Assembly: GCF_024763615.1 (NCBI RefSeq)
Contig: NC_077223.1
Span: 68,138,627-68,202,626 of the forward strand
Direction of reading: 5' to 3'
Source of the DNA: Phlebotomus papatasi
Taxonomy: Eukaryota > Arthropoda > Insecta > Diptera > Psychodidae
DNA: 64,000 bases
Below the pieces are notes generated by a model, which was not told the DNA's origin, did no database searches, and saw nothing but the letters and a program-made list of their open reading frames with translations. Numbering within the stretch: the first letter of the stretch is position 1; each line of letters begins with the position of its first letter. Both the position numbers and the translations under genes were made by a program. Shown in pieces: positions 43,901 through 55,900 of the stretch.

Positions 43901-46900
43901 TCTAGTAGCGATCGACGCTCCAAGATAAATGTTGGGAGAACAACTTTGGTCAGATCCATTCCAATCTTCACCTGTGACAGCAAATGTGTCACAACAGAAC
44001 CATGCGATTCCATCGAGATATCATCATCAGACTCATCCTCATACAGAGCTTTGGAAATTAATTATTTACACCAAAGGAGAAATAATAATAATAATAATCA
44101 AACTAATCTTCGTACGTCTTAGGTCTGAGTAAAAATCTCCCCCTACCGTCATAGTCCAAACTGCCGTCTGTACAAATTGGAAGCCTTGAACCCAATCTCT
44201 TTCGCTCATGCGATGGCGTTGACGTGGAATTATCTGCATCCTTGTCCGTGACATTCCTTGAATTCGGCGCAACTTCTGGATCAACAGAATCGCTGAAGGA
44301 GCGTGTATTGCTATACAAGACAACGAGAAAAAAATGGCACACATTTCAGACAAAAAGTATTCCTCCGGAAAAATTCTCCACAAGGCAAAAAAATGGAACC
44401 TGCTTCGACGAAAAAATTTCCCCGACAATGTTCGAAACATATCACATTCTTCTTTACATTAATTATCCTCTGATTGGTTTTTTTTTCTTTGGTCAAAACT
44501 AATCTCTCTCTCTGTACCCCCTTTTTTCTCACAGTCTAACAACACAGTGTAAATATTTGAAATGTCTCCCTAAAGCTTTTCCTCTCCATCTAAACACAAT
44601 TTTCAACCCTTCAGAGTCGCCCCTCCTTGATTGCCTTCAGTGTCTCCTCAACATTTTCCACCACAAAGACGCCCTATTATTTCACAAAATCACACATCAA
44701 AACTCCAAATTAGAACTCTCAAAAAATTTACTAGAAAAATCAGACCAAAAAAATATATCAGGCACTAGAAATCTCACAATATACAGTACTGTGTTTTTTT
44801 TTACCAAAGAAAATTCCCACACGTTTCTCCCCTGCTATTCCTTCATTATTTGCGCATGAGTAAAAGATGTTAAAAGTCACCAATCGAATTTCCCAGTGTC
44901 ACAACCAAATATCGCGGTGTATTTTCGCAGAAAACTAGAGCTATAAAGCTAAAGCAAAAAAAAAGCCAACAATTACAAACTTACTATGTAGGACTATTTC
45001 CCTGACTACAGGTCAGAATATCCTCATTAGCATCGTAAAAATCCTCCTCACCCTCGGAGCTGGAATATGATGTTTCTGGCACTAAAAGATTGAGAGCTGT
45101 TGCAGCTGCAAACAACATTGTTAGATATTATTAACAGGATGGGAAAATTTACATATTTTTACTGCATTCTGCATAATTTTTTTTTAACACAAAAAAAACC
45201 TCTTACATTCAAAATTATGCTGAACTGATTGTCGACTACCACCTTCGAGACATTCAGAACCAAATGCAATTCCTGTCTCAATTGGCAAATCTGGCGGTTG
45301 CTCTATAAAGAAATTTTATAGAGCAATATTTAATAAATTGATCTTGCAGTTAATTGATTGCATGAATGAAAGTGATTAGGGATCCAACCCAAGCAGCAAT
45401 TTTTTCTTAAAATAGTCTTGTAGAATTCCTTAAGTAAGGCACTATAGAACCAAAAACCTATTTATTTACTTATAACGCTCTTGCTTCCATCACTGAGATT
45501 ACTATAAGTAAAGTGGCGCACTCTTAAGGATCTTAAGAGCTGCTATAGGAATTTCAACAGAAAATTTTCACTTTAAGTCTTTTAAAAGTGCACTAAAAGA
45601 CTTGTCTAATACTTGGTTCTATAAGACAGCTATTTTGCTTCTTGGGAATAGTCATGATGCAAAAATAACATGTTCAAAATTTTGAATATTTTCCAAGTTT
45701 CATAAAAGTGGTTATACTCTGTAATACGCTTCTCTGTTTACAATCAACTTAAATTGATTCATAAAATATCTCAAAACTTTCCAAAAAAAGATTTTTTTAA
45801 TTAAAAAAAATCTTAATTGAAAAGATTTTTCTAAATAAAAAGCCTCTTTATACCTTCAATTTGAAAATTTCATTGTATTTTCTTTTAGCTGAGATACACT
45901 TGGGAAGATTATAACAGACATCAAAGAGATTTTAGTTCAGAAACGAACCTATTAAGGGGGAAGTCTGAATTAGAAAGCCAAAACTTATAACAGTTTTTCT
46001 AGATTTTTGGAGGGGAAGGAATATAGGGTCATTTGCCTAAAGCGAGACAGTTTGAAAAGTTGGACAAAGCAGTGTGGAATGCGAGACACCTCTTTAAAAA
46101 CTTGATAATAAATCAATTAAATATTTAAATTTTCGATAAAAAGATTATTAAACCTAATTTTGTTATTATTTGAGAAGTTAAAAATGCAAAAGTCGTTATT
46201 AAACAATCAAAAAGTGACTTGCAAGAAGAATTTTAAAAAAGGTATGGCATGCGTGATATTCATAACCTTGACACGGTAGTTGTCATTTTCTCTGTTTCTT
46301 ATGGAAGTTGCTAGGAAAATATCAAAGTGTTCTGTTTGATTTTTCGGCATAATTTGTGAAATATTGTTAAGTCCGCAGTGAAAATCGAAGGACATACATC
46401 CATTTAGAAGGTGAATAAAAAATATTTGTGAAATATTACATTTAAAAAGGATAGAAAAGTGATTTAATATCGCATTTCTTTCAAAATAATTTCTATGAAA
46501 TCTTGGACACGTTGATTTCGTGAATGAATTTGGTGGTTTTATGCAGTGAAACCATGTTAACAAGAACGACAAAGATCCTTAAGTATCCGGAGAAATAGTT
46601 ACAACAGCAGTTAGCAGCAGTTATAGCAGCTGATAAGGTGAAAATCTCCTGGAAAAGACTGCAAAGATTTCCAGATTCCGAAGACTGATAGAGTGGGTAG
46701 TAAATATCGCAAAAACTCCTGGAGAAAGACAAATAGGAGCCACTACAGAACTCCCAAAGCAAGTGGAAAAGGATTTGGACGGATGGGGAATTTAAATGTG
46801 CTAAAAATTGCATCGGCTTTAAAACTATGACTGCTGGACAGCGCGAGACGTATGTGAAATTTACAGAACCTCTTTTTGGTTGAACGTCCAGGAAGTTCTT

Positions 46901-49900
46901 GATAATTAGCGTTCCTCAACTGTTACCCGGACATAAAGGAGGAATTGGCATAACCATCAAATGTGCAAATATACAGAGAAAACCCTCAACATTTGATTTT
47001 CTACATATTTTGTATGATATTTTGTTATTAACCCATTCCTTACCATAGTATTATACATCATACACAAATTGAGTGATTTTAGATGATTTATTCCTGGGCA
47101 ACTGATACTCGAATTGCTGTCGGGAATGGATTTTTACTAACTTTAGTTCTTCAATTACTTGGGAAAAATAGTTCGACAGAGATGAAAATACATTTTGTTA
47201 TTGTTTTCTTGCTTCGTGGAAGGTCATGCAAAATTTTTGCTCAAAATGGCGGACGGAAAATTCGACATCCCGTCGAATTTATTAAAATTGGCCTCTTTCC
47301 TCTTTCCTGATTTAAATTCTGGTTGCCAATTTGTTTTCTTGGATAGTTACTCTATGTAAAGCAATAGAGTTGGTAATGAATTAATGCACAGAATTTAAAT
47401 TCAGTGACCGTTAAGACGTGTGTTTGAGGTCGAATCCTCGTGCCCCCATAATAGATAATTTTTTTTTCTTTTCAAAAAATCCATCTATTAAACTGTAGGA
47501 AACAAATCCCAAAATATGAACAATCTATCTCAAGTATTTCTGGTACATTGACTGAATGGGTTAATATCACTATGTCCAACTTTCCAAAAGTTTTTGTCCA
47601 ACTTTCCAAAATTTTGTCCATCTTTTCAAAATAGTTATTTTTTAATTTCCGAGAATTTTCCGATTATTGGGTTGCAATATTTAATAACAACTGTTAAGAT
47701 TCTGTTAAAATATATGTCAAAGAATCCCATGATACAAAAAAATGCTAAAAAATATATATTTAATCAGTTTAAAAATGCATTTGAAATTGAACTTTTTCTT
47801 AAGTGTCTCGCTTTCCACCATTCACCCTACGAAGTTTCATGAAATTTTCGGCATATGTTTATACCGGTGGCAGCCAAAATCCCGAAAGCCAAAATCCCGA
47901 ATTTTCAAAATCCTGAAAGGGATGAAATTATATGGAGGAAAATGTTTAGAATAATTTCCTAAGACACGCAGAAGATTTCCCTTTGCCTCCAACAAGCGCA
48001 GGTACAATCGTGGGAGTAGCTCTGACACTTTTTCAGGATTTTGGCTTTCGGGATTCTGGCGTTCGGGATTTTGACCGGGACCCGATATATTCTTATTCAA
48101 AAATCATTGATAAAGCGTGAAATGTTTTGTCCATTATGACAAGATTTTGTTATAATGAAATTTAATAAAATGCCTGATACGACAATTGCTATAGGGCAAG
48201 GGTTATTGCTATAGGGCAATTGCTATAGAGAGTTTGCAGGCTCGTAATGTTGCAGATCTTTAAAAACTTAAAAATACAGAATTAATTCCAATCGGTTATA
48301 AACAAGCGACTACTTTTTTATCTCAAATTCTTTTGCGTAGCTGCTAATCTTCTTAAGCAATTTTGAATAGGTTTTGAAATACCTTTTAAATCATATTACA
48401 AAAATAATGGCATTTTTCTTACTGTTCAAAATTACCTATTATAACTTTAAAAAAGTGTCACATTTCACAGATTAAAAGTACTAATTTGCAACGCAAAAAC
48501 CAAAACCACCGAACCTTACGCTATATATTTATTTATCAAATACAAACACAAACATGAAATTTATTGGAAAAGTTATAGCAAACTACCCAAAGTTAACATG
48601 TCTGAAAGTTTTACTGTGCACAGAAAAGGATGTTATTGCTTGAACTTCACAGAGAGAACAGTATACATTTTCAATACATTGAAACTTGTGTCCATATAGT
48701 CAGTCTTTACTTTATAATTATAATTTTGCGAATTTGAGTAGTATAGCCTAATTAAACCTTCTCCAATTGGGATTTCTTTTAAAACTTTATAAGGTAAAGT
48801 GCCCTCAAGTCGGCCGGTAGAATTATTTAACGAATTCTTTAAAGTTTTAGAGTCAATTCCTATGAAATTTTCACTGATTTGGAGTCCTGCTGTCCCCGGC
48901 CATTTTTTGCTAATGAAAAATTGTTCAAAGAATCTCTATTAAAATTTTTATAAAAAGAGAAATAAAAAAAAATACGCATTTAAAATGTTAATTATGGCAT
49001 TTATCGAGTCTATTTTGAGCAAAAATAAAGTTTAAAAGTGATATAGATTCTTCACAAAAAGCCTAGAACATGTTAGTGATTATGCTCGCTTTAGACATCA
49101 AAAACCGACTAAAACGTTGAAGCAGTAAGGAAAATTATTATGGAAAATAGTTGAGTAACTATTTAAGAAATTTCTGAGATTATCGTCATATTGATTGGCT
49201 CATTCCATACATTTTTTTTTATGTTTTGGACTTGAAACGTCTAGAAGCGAAATTTTCTCCGAAAGTTCATTTACACATCCTTATTTATTAGTGACTTTTT
49301 GACTAAAAAAAAACAAAAACAAAAACAAAACCGTAATCATGCCTCAGGCAGTGTTTTTACCGGAATTGGCACCCAGGCTTTTCCTGTTCCCAGAACTGAA
49401 AACACCCATTAAAATATTACATTGTGTCATGATTTAGGAGAAAAAGATCACATTGCCAGAAGAGCTCAACGCCATATCATAAAATAGATATCAGAAAGAC
49501 TTCGAGGATTGGTAAAAGCTCAAGTACAAGTGTTCTTATATCTGAGGGGGATTACTCTGAAGGGAACAAAATAGATTTTTGAACACATCACGTATATCCA
49601 TTTTGACCCAACCGAGATTTTGGCTTTTCAGGATTTTGATTTTCGGATTTTGGCTTTTCGGGATTTTGGCTTTTCGTGATTTTGACCCATTCGGAATTTT
49701 GGCTTTTCGTGATTTTGACCCATTCAGAATTTTAGATTTTCGGGATTTTGTCTTTTCGAGATTTTGACCCATTCAGAATTTTAGATTTTCGGGATTTTGG
49801 CTTTTCGAGATTTTGATCCATTCAGAATTTTAGATTTTCGGGATTTTGGCTTTTCGTGATTTTGACCCATTCAGAATTTTAGATTTTCGGGATTTTGATC

Positions 49901-52900
49901 CAATTGGAACTTTGGCGTTCGGGTTTTTGGACAGCACTGGCCACAATCTTATTATTTGATTTCTCGCGCTTCAGATGAATCGAATAGTCATTCTTGTTGA
50001 TTAGAGTTATTAAAATAAAATACTTTTGGAATCAAGTCAGATTCACATTGACAAAAAATGCTCGCCGTAGCCTCACAGTATTTCGTTAATTTATGCATTT
50101 TCATTGCAATTCTTACGCAAATTTTCCATTACCGTATTACCTTATCTCATACTCGGTGGCACTAGGTGAAAAAATATAAGAAAATTGAAGAAATAAAACG
50201 CAAATTCGATAAACGGTGGGTACAAAAAACTGTAAGAGAAATTAATCGTGCAATTTTTTTTGCTCACCGTTTATCGAATTTTCGTTTTATTTCTTCAATT
50301 TTCTTATATTATTTTCACCTAGTGCCACCGAGTATGCGATAAGGTAATACGGTAATCGAGAATTTGCGTAAGAATTGCAATGAAAATGCGTAACAAAATA
50401 CGGTGAGCATTTCACTATCAATGTGATTCTGCCCAGCGGCCTATCGACATTTTATTTTTCCATACGTTTTTGCATAGAGGTACTGAAGACTCTTAGCAAG
50501 TTTTTTCCTAAAGAGAATTGACTTATCAGTCTGATATATTACGAAATCGTACATAAAAATCTATCTAAAATACGTATTTTATAATGTTCGCCGAAATAAT
50601 ACAAGAACTACGAACAAATTTGTTTAAGTCGCGGTGCAATATCTGCAAAATTTTTACAAGGAAAACTGAAAAATATCTTCACTTTTTATTAGGTTTGATG
50701 GGCCCCTGTTCTGCCTTTAGGCTATTCTACCCCACCCACATGTTTTCTTCTTGCGTTATGTGGTTTAAGACATTATTTTAATGGACATTTCATCCACATA
50801 GATACGACAGTAACCCCTATCCCTCCTAGCGATTTTCAAGGATCTGAATATATAATTTTTAACTGATTAAAGCAAATAATATAAGTTCATTGGAAAGGTC
50901 TTTAAATTCTGGAGAATTTTGAACCCATTCTAATCGGATGTTAACCGCGAAATTTTCTTCGATTTATTTATTTGTCATATTTTTTTCAAAAAAAAAATTT
51001 AAGCACTTTTAATATGTATAAACGGATATATAAATTTTTCAAAATCAAACGTTCCAAATGCGGTAGAGAGCGTATTTTTAAAGAGATTGGGACAAATTTG
51101 GATTCGTTGGAAAGGTTTTGGAATTCCTGACAAGTTCCTCAATTCCTGAACCGGTCCCAATCGGTTATGATCCGATAAATTAACTTTAATTCTAGTATTA
51201 AGTTCTTTGACTACTCCTCTATTTCAATCAGGTTTAAAGGGGAGGGGCATAAATTATGGGTTTTAAAAGGCTTCTAAATCGGGTATGTAGATATCTCATA
51301 TTTCTGTATTTTTTAAGGGGCTAGACGTTCCTTAACTTCCCACAAACAATGTTTAAGTTTTAATGACAACAGACGCTAGATCTCTAGAATCAGAATAAAC
51401 TGAGCTGCTTACATTCAACAAGTATTAAAAACGGTTTAATCCCAACCAGATTTAAATCAACTGAAACAATTTTATTTCCAACATGAAATTAAATCATTCA
51501 TCAATATCAGATAGGACAATGAATGGGGACAATGGCAAGGGAATACGCTTGTTTTTCGCTTTTTCTCATTAAACCTCAGTTAATTGGATCTCAAAACTTC
51601 CACCCCATAAATGACTGTGAAAATATTTAAGCTCTGTTTTTTTTTTTTAATTTAATCAAAGAAGATTGAATTGTCAGGCGTGCATTATCAGTAATAAATT
51701 TAATGCTGCGATTAAATAAAGTATATTTGTTATTAAATTATTTAAATAAAACTTGTTACAAAGTATGCATACTTTTTTTTTAGCTATTCATGTCTGTTTT
51801 GACATTAAATTAAATTACTCATATTATTACGGAATATCTTTCTCTGCGGTCTTTTTGAAGCTGACTTTCAAATAAATTTTCGCAAAAATTGTCATGCAAA
51901 TGAAAACTTGCCTCGAAATGTAGCACAAGTTATAATTATTTTGTAAACTAAAAAAAATCAATAGAGAATATTGTGGGAAAACAAAAACCTGTTTTACACA
52001 CTAAAATAATACCTCTGCGGCTAATCTATCTTCCAATGAAAATTTAAACGAAAAAAAACACTTTGAATAAGTGAAAATTGAAAAATTTTACTTGAAAACC
52101 AAAGTTCTCATTGGTGAAAATCACGAATATTCTGCAAAATCATCGTCCTCATTTCTCGTCTTTATAGGACAAGTGTTATAAATGAACGCCAAAATTGCTC
52201 TATGAAAATTTCGCATAGCGTCTTTCCATTAGCAATTAAATTATGTAATTTCAACCATCTCGCACTAATTTATGCATCCGGATAATTCTCTGCTCGTAAT
52301 TGAATCATTTTCTGTGTTGGAATATTGAATGCTTTTCGTTATTTTTGCTTTTTTTTCTCTCTCTCTCTCTCTCATAAGTGCGTGTTGCAATCCATTGAAA
52401 TTGCAAAGTAAGATATTTATGGAAGAGAAAACTATATCGCATCAATCTATTCTGGTGATGGATAATTAAATATCATCCGATATGATAGTCGTCAGTTTTC
52501 GAGAGGGAGTTTGAGATGGTAAAAGAGAAGTGTAATGAAATGATGACACAATAAATCACTCACCAACGTCAATCGTTGTCTCCAATTTATTAGTCGGTCC
52601 CTGATATACCCCATTGATGGGATGAGCTGTATTCTGCAATGAGACAGAGAGGACAGAGCAAGAAAAAAAAAATCAATTTCCTCAATTGATTACCCACATT
52701 TAGTCTCCCCTCTTCCCCCCTGACCACTATACATTGTTGAAATGCTTTACCTTTGCAATTTGAAGTAGAACAATTGAGTGTTTAATGTGATCCAACATGG
52801 CATTTGCCTGTTCTTGAACCACCTTACACTTATCTCTCTCCTCACCATCCTCAATATTAGAAATTCTCTGCTCTATGCTGGCTGTCTGATCAATTATCAA

Positions 52901-55900
52901 TTGAAGATATGCATCGGCTTCAGACACTTTCCTATCGAAAGCCTGAAGATAGTTTGGACGTTGCTTCATTGAACTATTTGTCGAACCATGAAAACTACTC
53001 TGTGGCTCCCAGATACCTCGACTACGGTTACCATGTCTCAGTATCGTATCCTCCAAGCGACTAACCCATTTTTCTCGCTCATCGGCATCTCTAGCCTAGT
53101 CCACAAAACAATAAAGTGCAATGGATCAGAAAGCAATAAAAATGCAAATGACGGATATATATTCAAGAAACACACATTTTAGAACATAATTCCAAACAAA
53201 CAAGTGTTTATGAAATTTCTTATAGTACTTTAACAACAATGGACAAGTACAAAAAAAAACTGCAATAAGAAAAGGGGTGGCAAAGCGTCCCAGGCTTTGC
53301 GAAATGCTCGAACTCGTGACTTAGGTGCTAAATATCCCTCAAAACTACTTTCGTATCACTTACCATTTACCGGTTCTCAACCGATTTGAACCGATTCATA
53401 AATCATTCAAAATATTCTCCAAAATTGTTAAAAAAGTAATAGAATTGATTTTCGGATAAAAATTATTTATCAGTTATGAACCGGTTCATTACCAGTTTAA
53501 AACCGATTGGAACCGGTTCAGTTTTAAAGAAAATTCCAAGACCTTTCTAACGAACCCAAACATGATACAATTCGCTTGATAAATGCGGTCTCTAGTGTCT
53601 TTTTAACCTTTGACTTTGAAAAATCGTTTTTAGGAATGATTCAATGGTATTTTCTTCCACCCACAAAAACGGCTTCCTCCAGCCCAAAGGTTTTTACATA
53701 AATATGAACCCTAATAACCCCTCTACCCCATGTGATAGTAGTTTTTCAGAAAAGTGATATTAATTCTGCACAATCGTATGAAATATTGCACAGCAAAATT
53801 ACAGTTTTGGACCTGTTTTTAATTTTTGCTTCCTGAAACCAGGAAAAAGGAGCTAGACTCTCATATTTTTCAGGGAAGGTGTGATTTAAGACTGGATATT
53901 AAAATATATAGCCATAGGTGAGATTCATAAAGGAATATGGGAGAAATATGAAGTGTTTGGAAGGTAGCGTATGTGCGAACGATCAAAGCCTTCTCCTACT
54001 AATATCCTTTGGGTCGAAAAAATTCTGTCTCACCATAACTTCCTTACTGAGGATCTCGAGGATCTAGTCTAGAGACTTTTGAAAAAAGTAAGGTAGAAAT
54101 TAACTTGGTGAATACTTTACGATCCGGATAAAGTAAGCAGTCCAATTCATGAAGGAAAAGCCTCGTACCCGAGTTTAAAAAGGTTTTGTTTTACTTATTG
54201 CGTTTATCAGATAAAAACTCATGATAGGCCTAGAAATGGCAGCTGAAATTATAAATAGCCAGGAAAGGTTTTGACCTAAACTACAACATACTAAAACTTC
54301 ATCGAAATCGAAAGGGATTTCGAGATAAAGAATTTTCAAAAATCGATTTTCGGTTCTAGCGCCTCTAGCGGTGGTTATACGATATTAGAATATTTTGAAG
54401 AGTTGTAAAATTTAACTAAACCATTCCAAATCCCTATTCAGAATCTAAAAGGGCCTTGACAGACCTGAGGATTAGCCGAGAGACGGCTTAGCGTAATTAT
54501 ATTAGAAATAATCGTCAAACTACATTTCCATCATTTTCCACTAATTCCTCTCTCGGCTTAAGTCGCAAATGTGTCTAGGGCATAACTCTGACAATTAAAT
54601 CAGGAGCTTATAACTGTTTTTTATAGTTCCGATCAGGCGAATTAGTAAAAACTCTAAAAAAAATATAAGGACTATAAAAAAAACATAAGCAAATAAAACT
54701 ATGTCGCGCCTCAGTTTAGTTAGAAAACTTTTTGAAATTCCTAATAGAAATTTGTATAGTTGCATGCTGGTTTGGAATATGTTTTTATAAAACTTTGAAT
54801 TTCATATTATCCTATTTTTTTATAATCTTTTTGAATCCAATAATTGTCACATTTAAATACCTCGGACCACAATAGGGGGAAGTGAGGCACCTTTGAATTG
54901 GGGCAGCTTGAAAAATGGGGTTTTTAATTTAGCAGTCTACGCTTGTCGATCCTCCCTCACTTCAGGAAGATGTTCAGGTTCGATCCCAAGGCGCTCCCAG
55001 GCAAGATTCTGAATTTGATTCAGCCACCTTGTCCTAGGTCTGCCTTGAGGTCGACGCCTCCTCACAATCGCTTGCATAACTTATAACAAATCATAATTAA
55101 TTTGGTGAACTAAGGGGGGTATGCACAGTAACCATTTAATAATAATAATAAAGTTTTATTTTATAAATTAATAAAGTAACCGTTAATAAATAAGAAAACC
55201 TATGCACAGTAACCAACTTACTTATTTATAAAAAAGTTTCTTATTAAAATGGCAGTTGAAAGCTAAACTTCAAATTAATAAGTGTTCTTATGCACAGTAC
55301 TTAACATTTTATTAACTAATAAAAATTTTGATTTATAAACATGCTCCTCGAGAGGAACTTGTTAGACTTATTATCGTCAAATTAAGTAGAAAAAAACATT
55401 AGGAATTGATATAATTCACGAAGTAAATTACGATTTATGTGGTCTTATAAAGTTTTACAGGTGATCACCTTAAAATCAAGTAAAACATTTTTGATGAGAA
55501 ACTTTAAAAATGTTCATTTTTTTTTAATCAAGTGAAAATAACCTGGGACTGTAAGGAAAAGGAGGCAATGGAAATTAATTTTACGTATTCCAAAGAGGTT
55601 TTGATTTTAGCAGTTTTGTTTTTAAAGATTTAGTGAACACAGACTTTATTTGAGAAACAATGGTCAGATTTCTTCTTATATATTACATTTACTGTAATGT
55701 TTTATAAAATCGCCTCTATTTTTTCATTTTCTTTTTTTTTCGAAGCATTAGGCACTGATTTTTATCTACCAAAGATTTAACAATTCTTTCAATTAATTCA
55801 TCAATATTTTCAAATTCTACGTTTATTCTGATCTTGATTTATAATATTTTCTGACTATTCATTACTTTTTTTTATCAACGAAAATTCCAGAGGGGTCATG

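Noticed and set aside
47400..47450. tRNA-like T arm GAGGTCGAATCCTC
   Set aside because: No matching acceptor stem, D arm or anticodon arm upstream; at most a SINE or tRNA relic.
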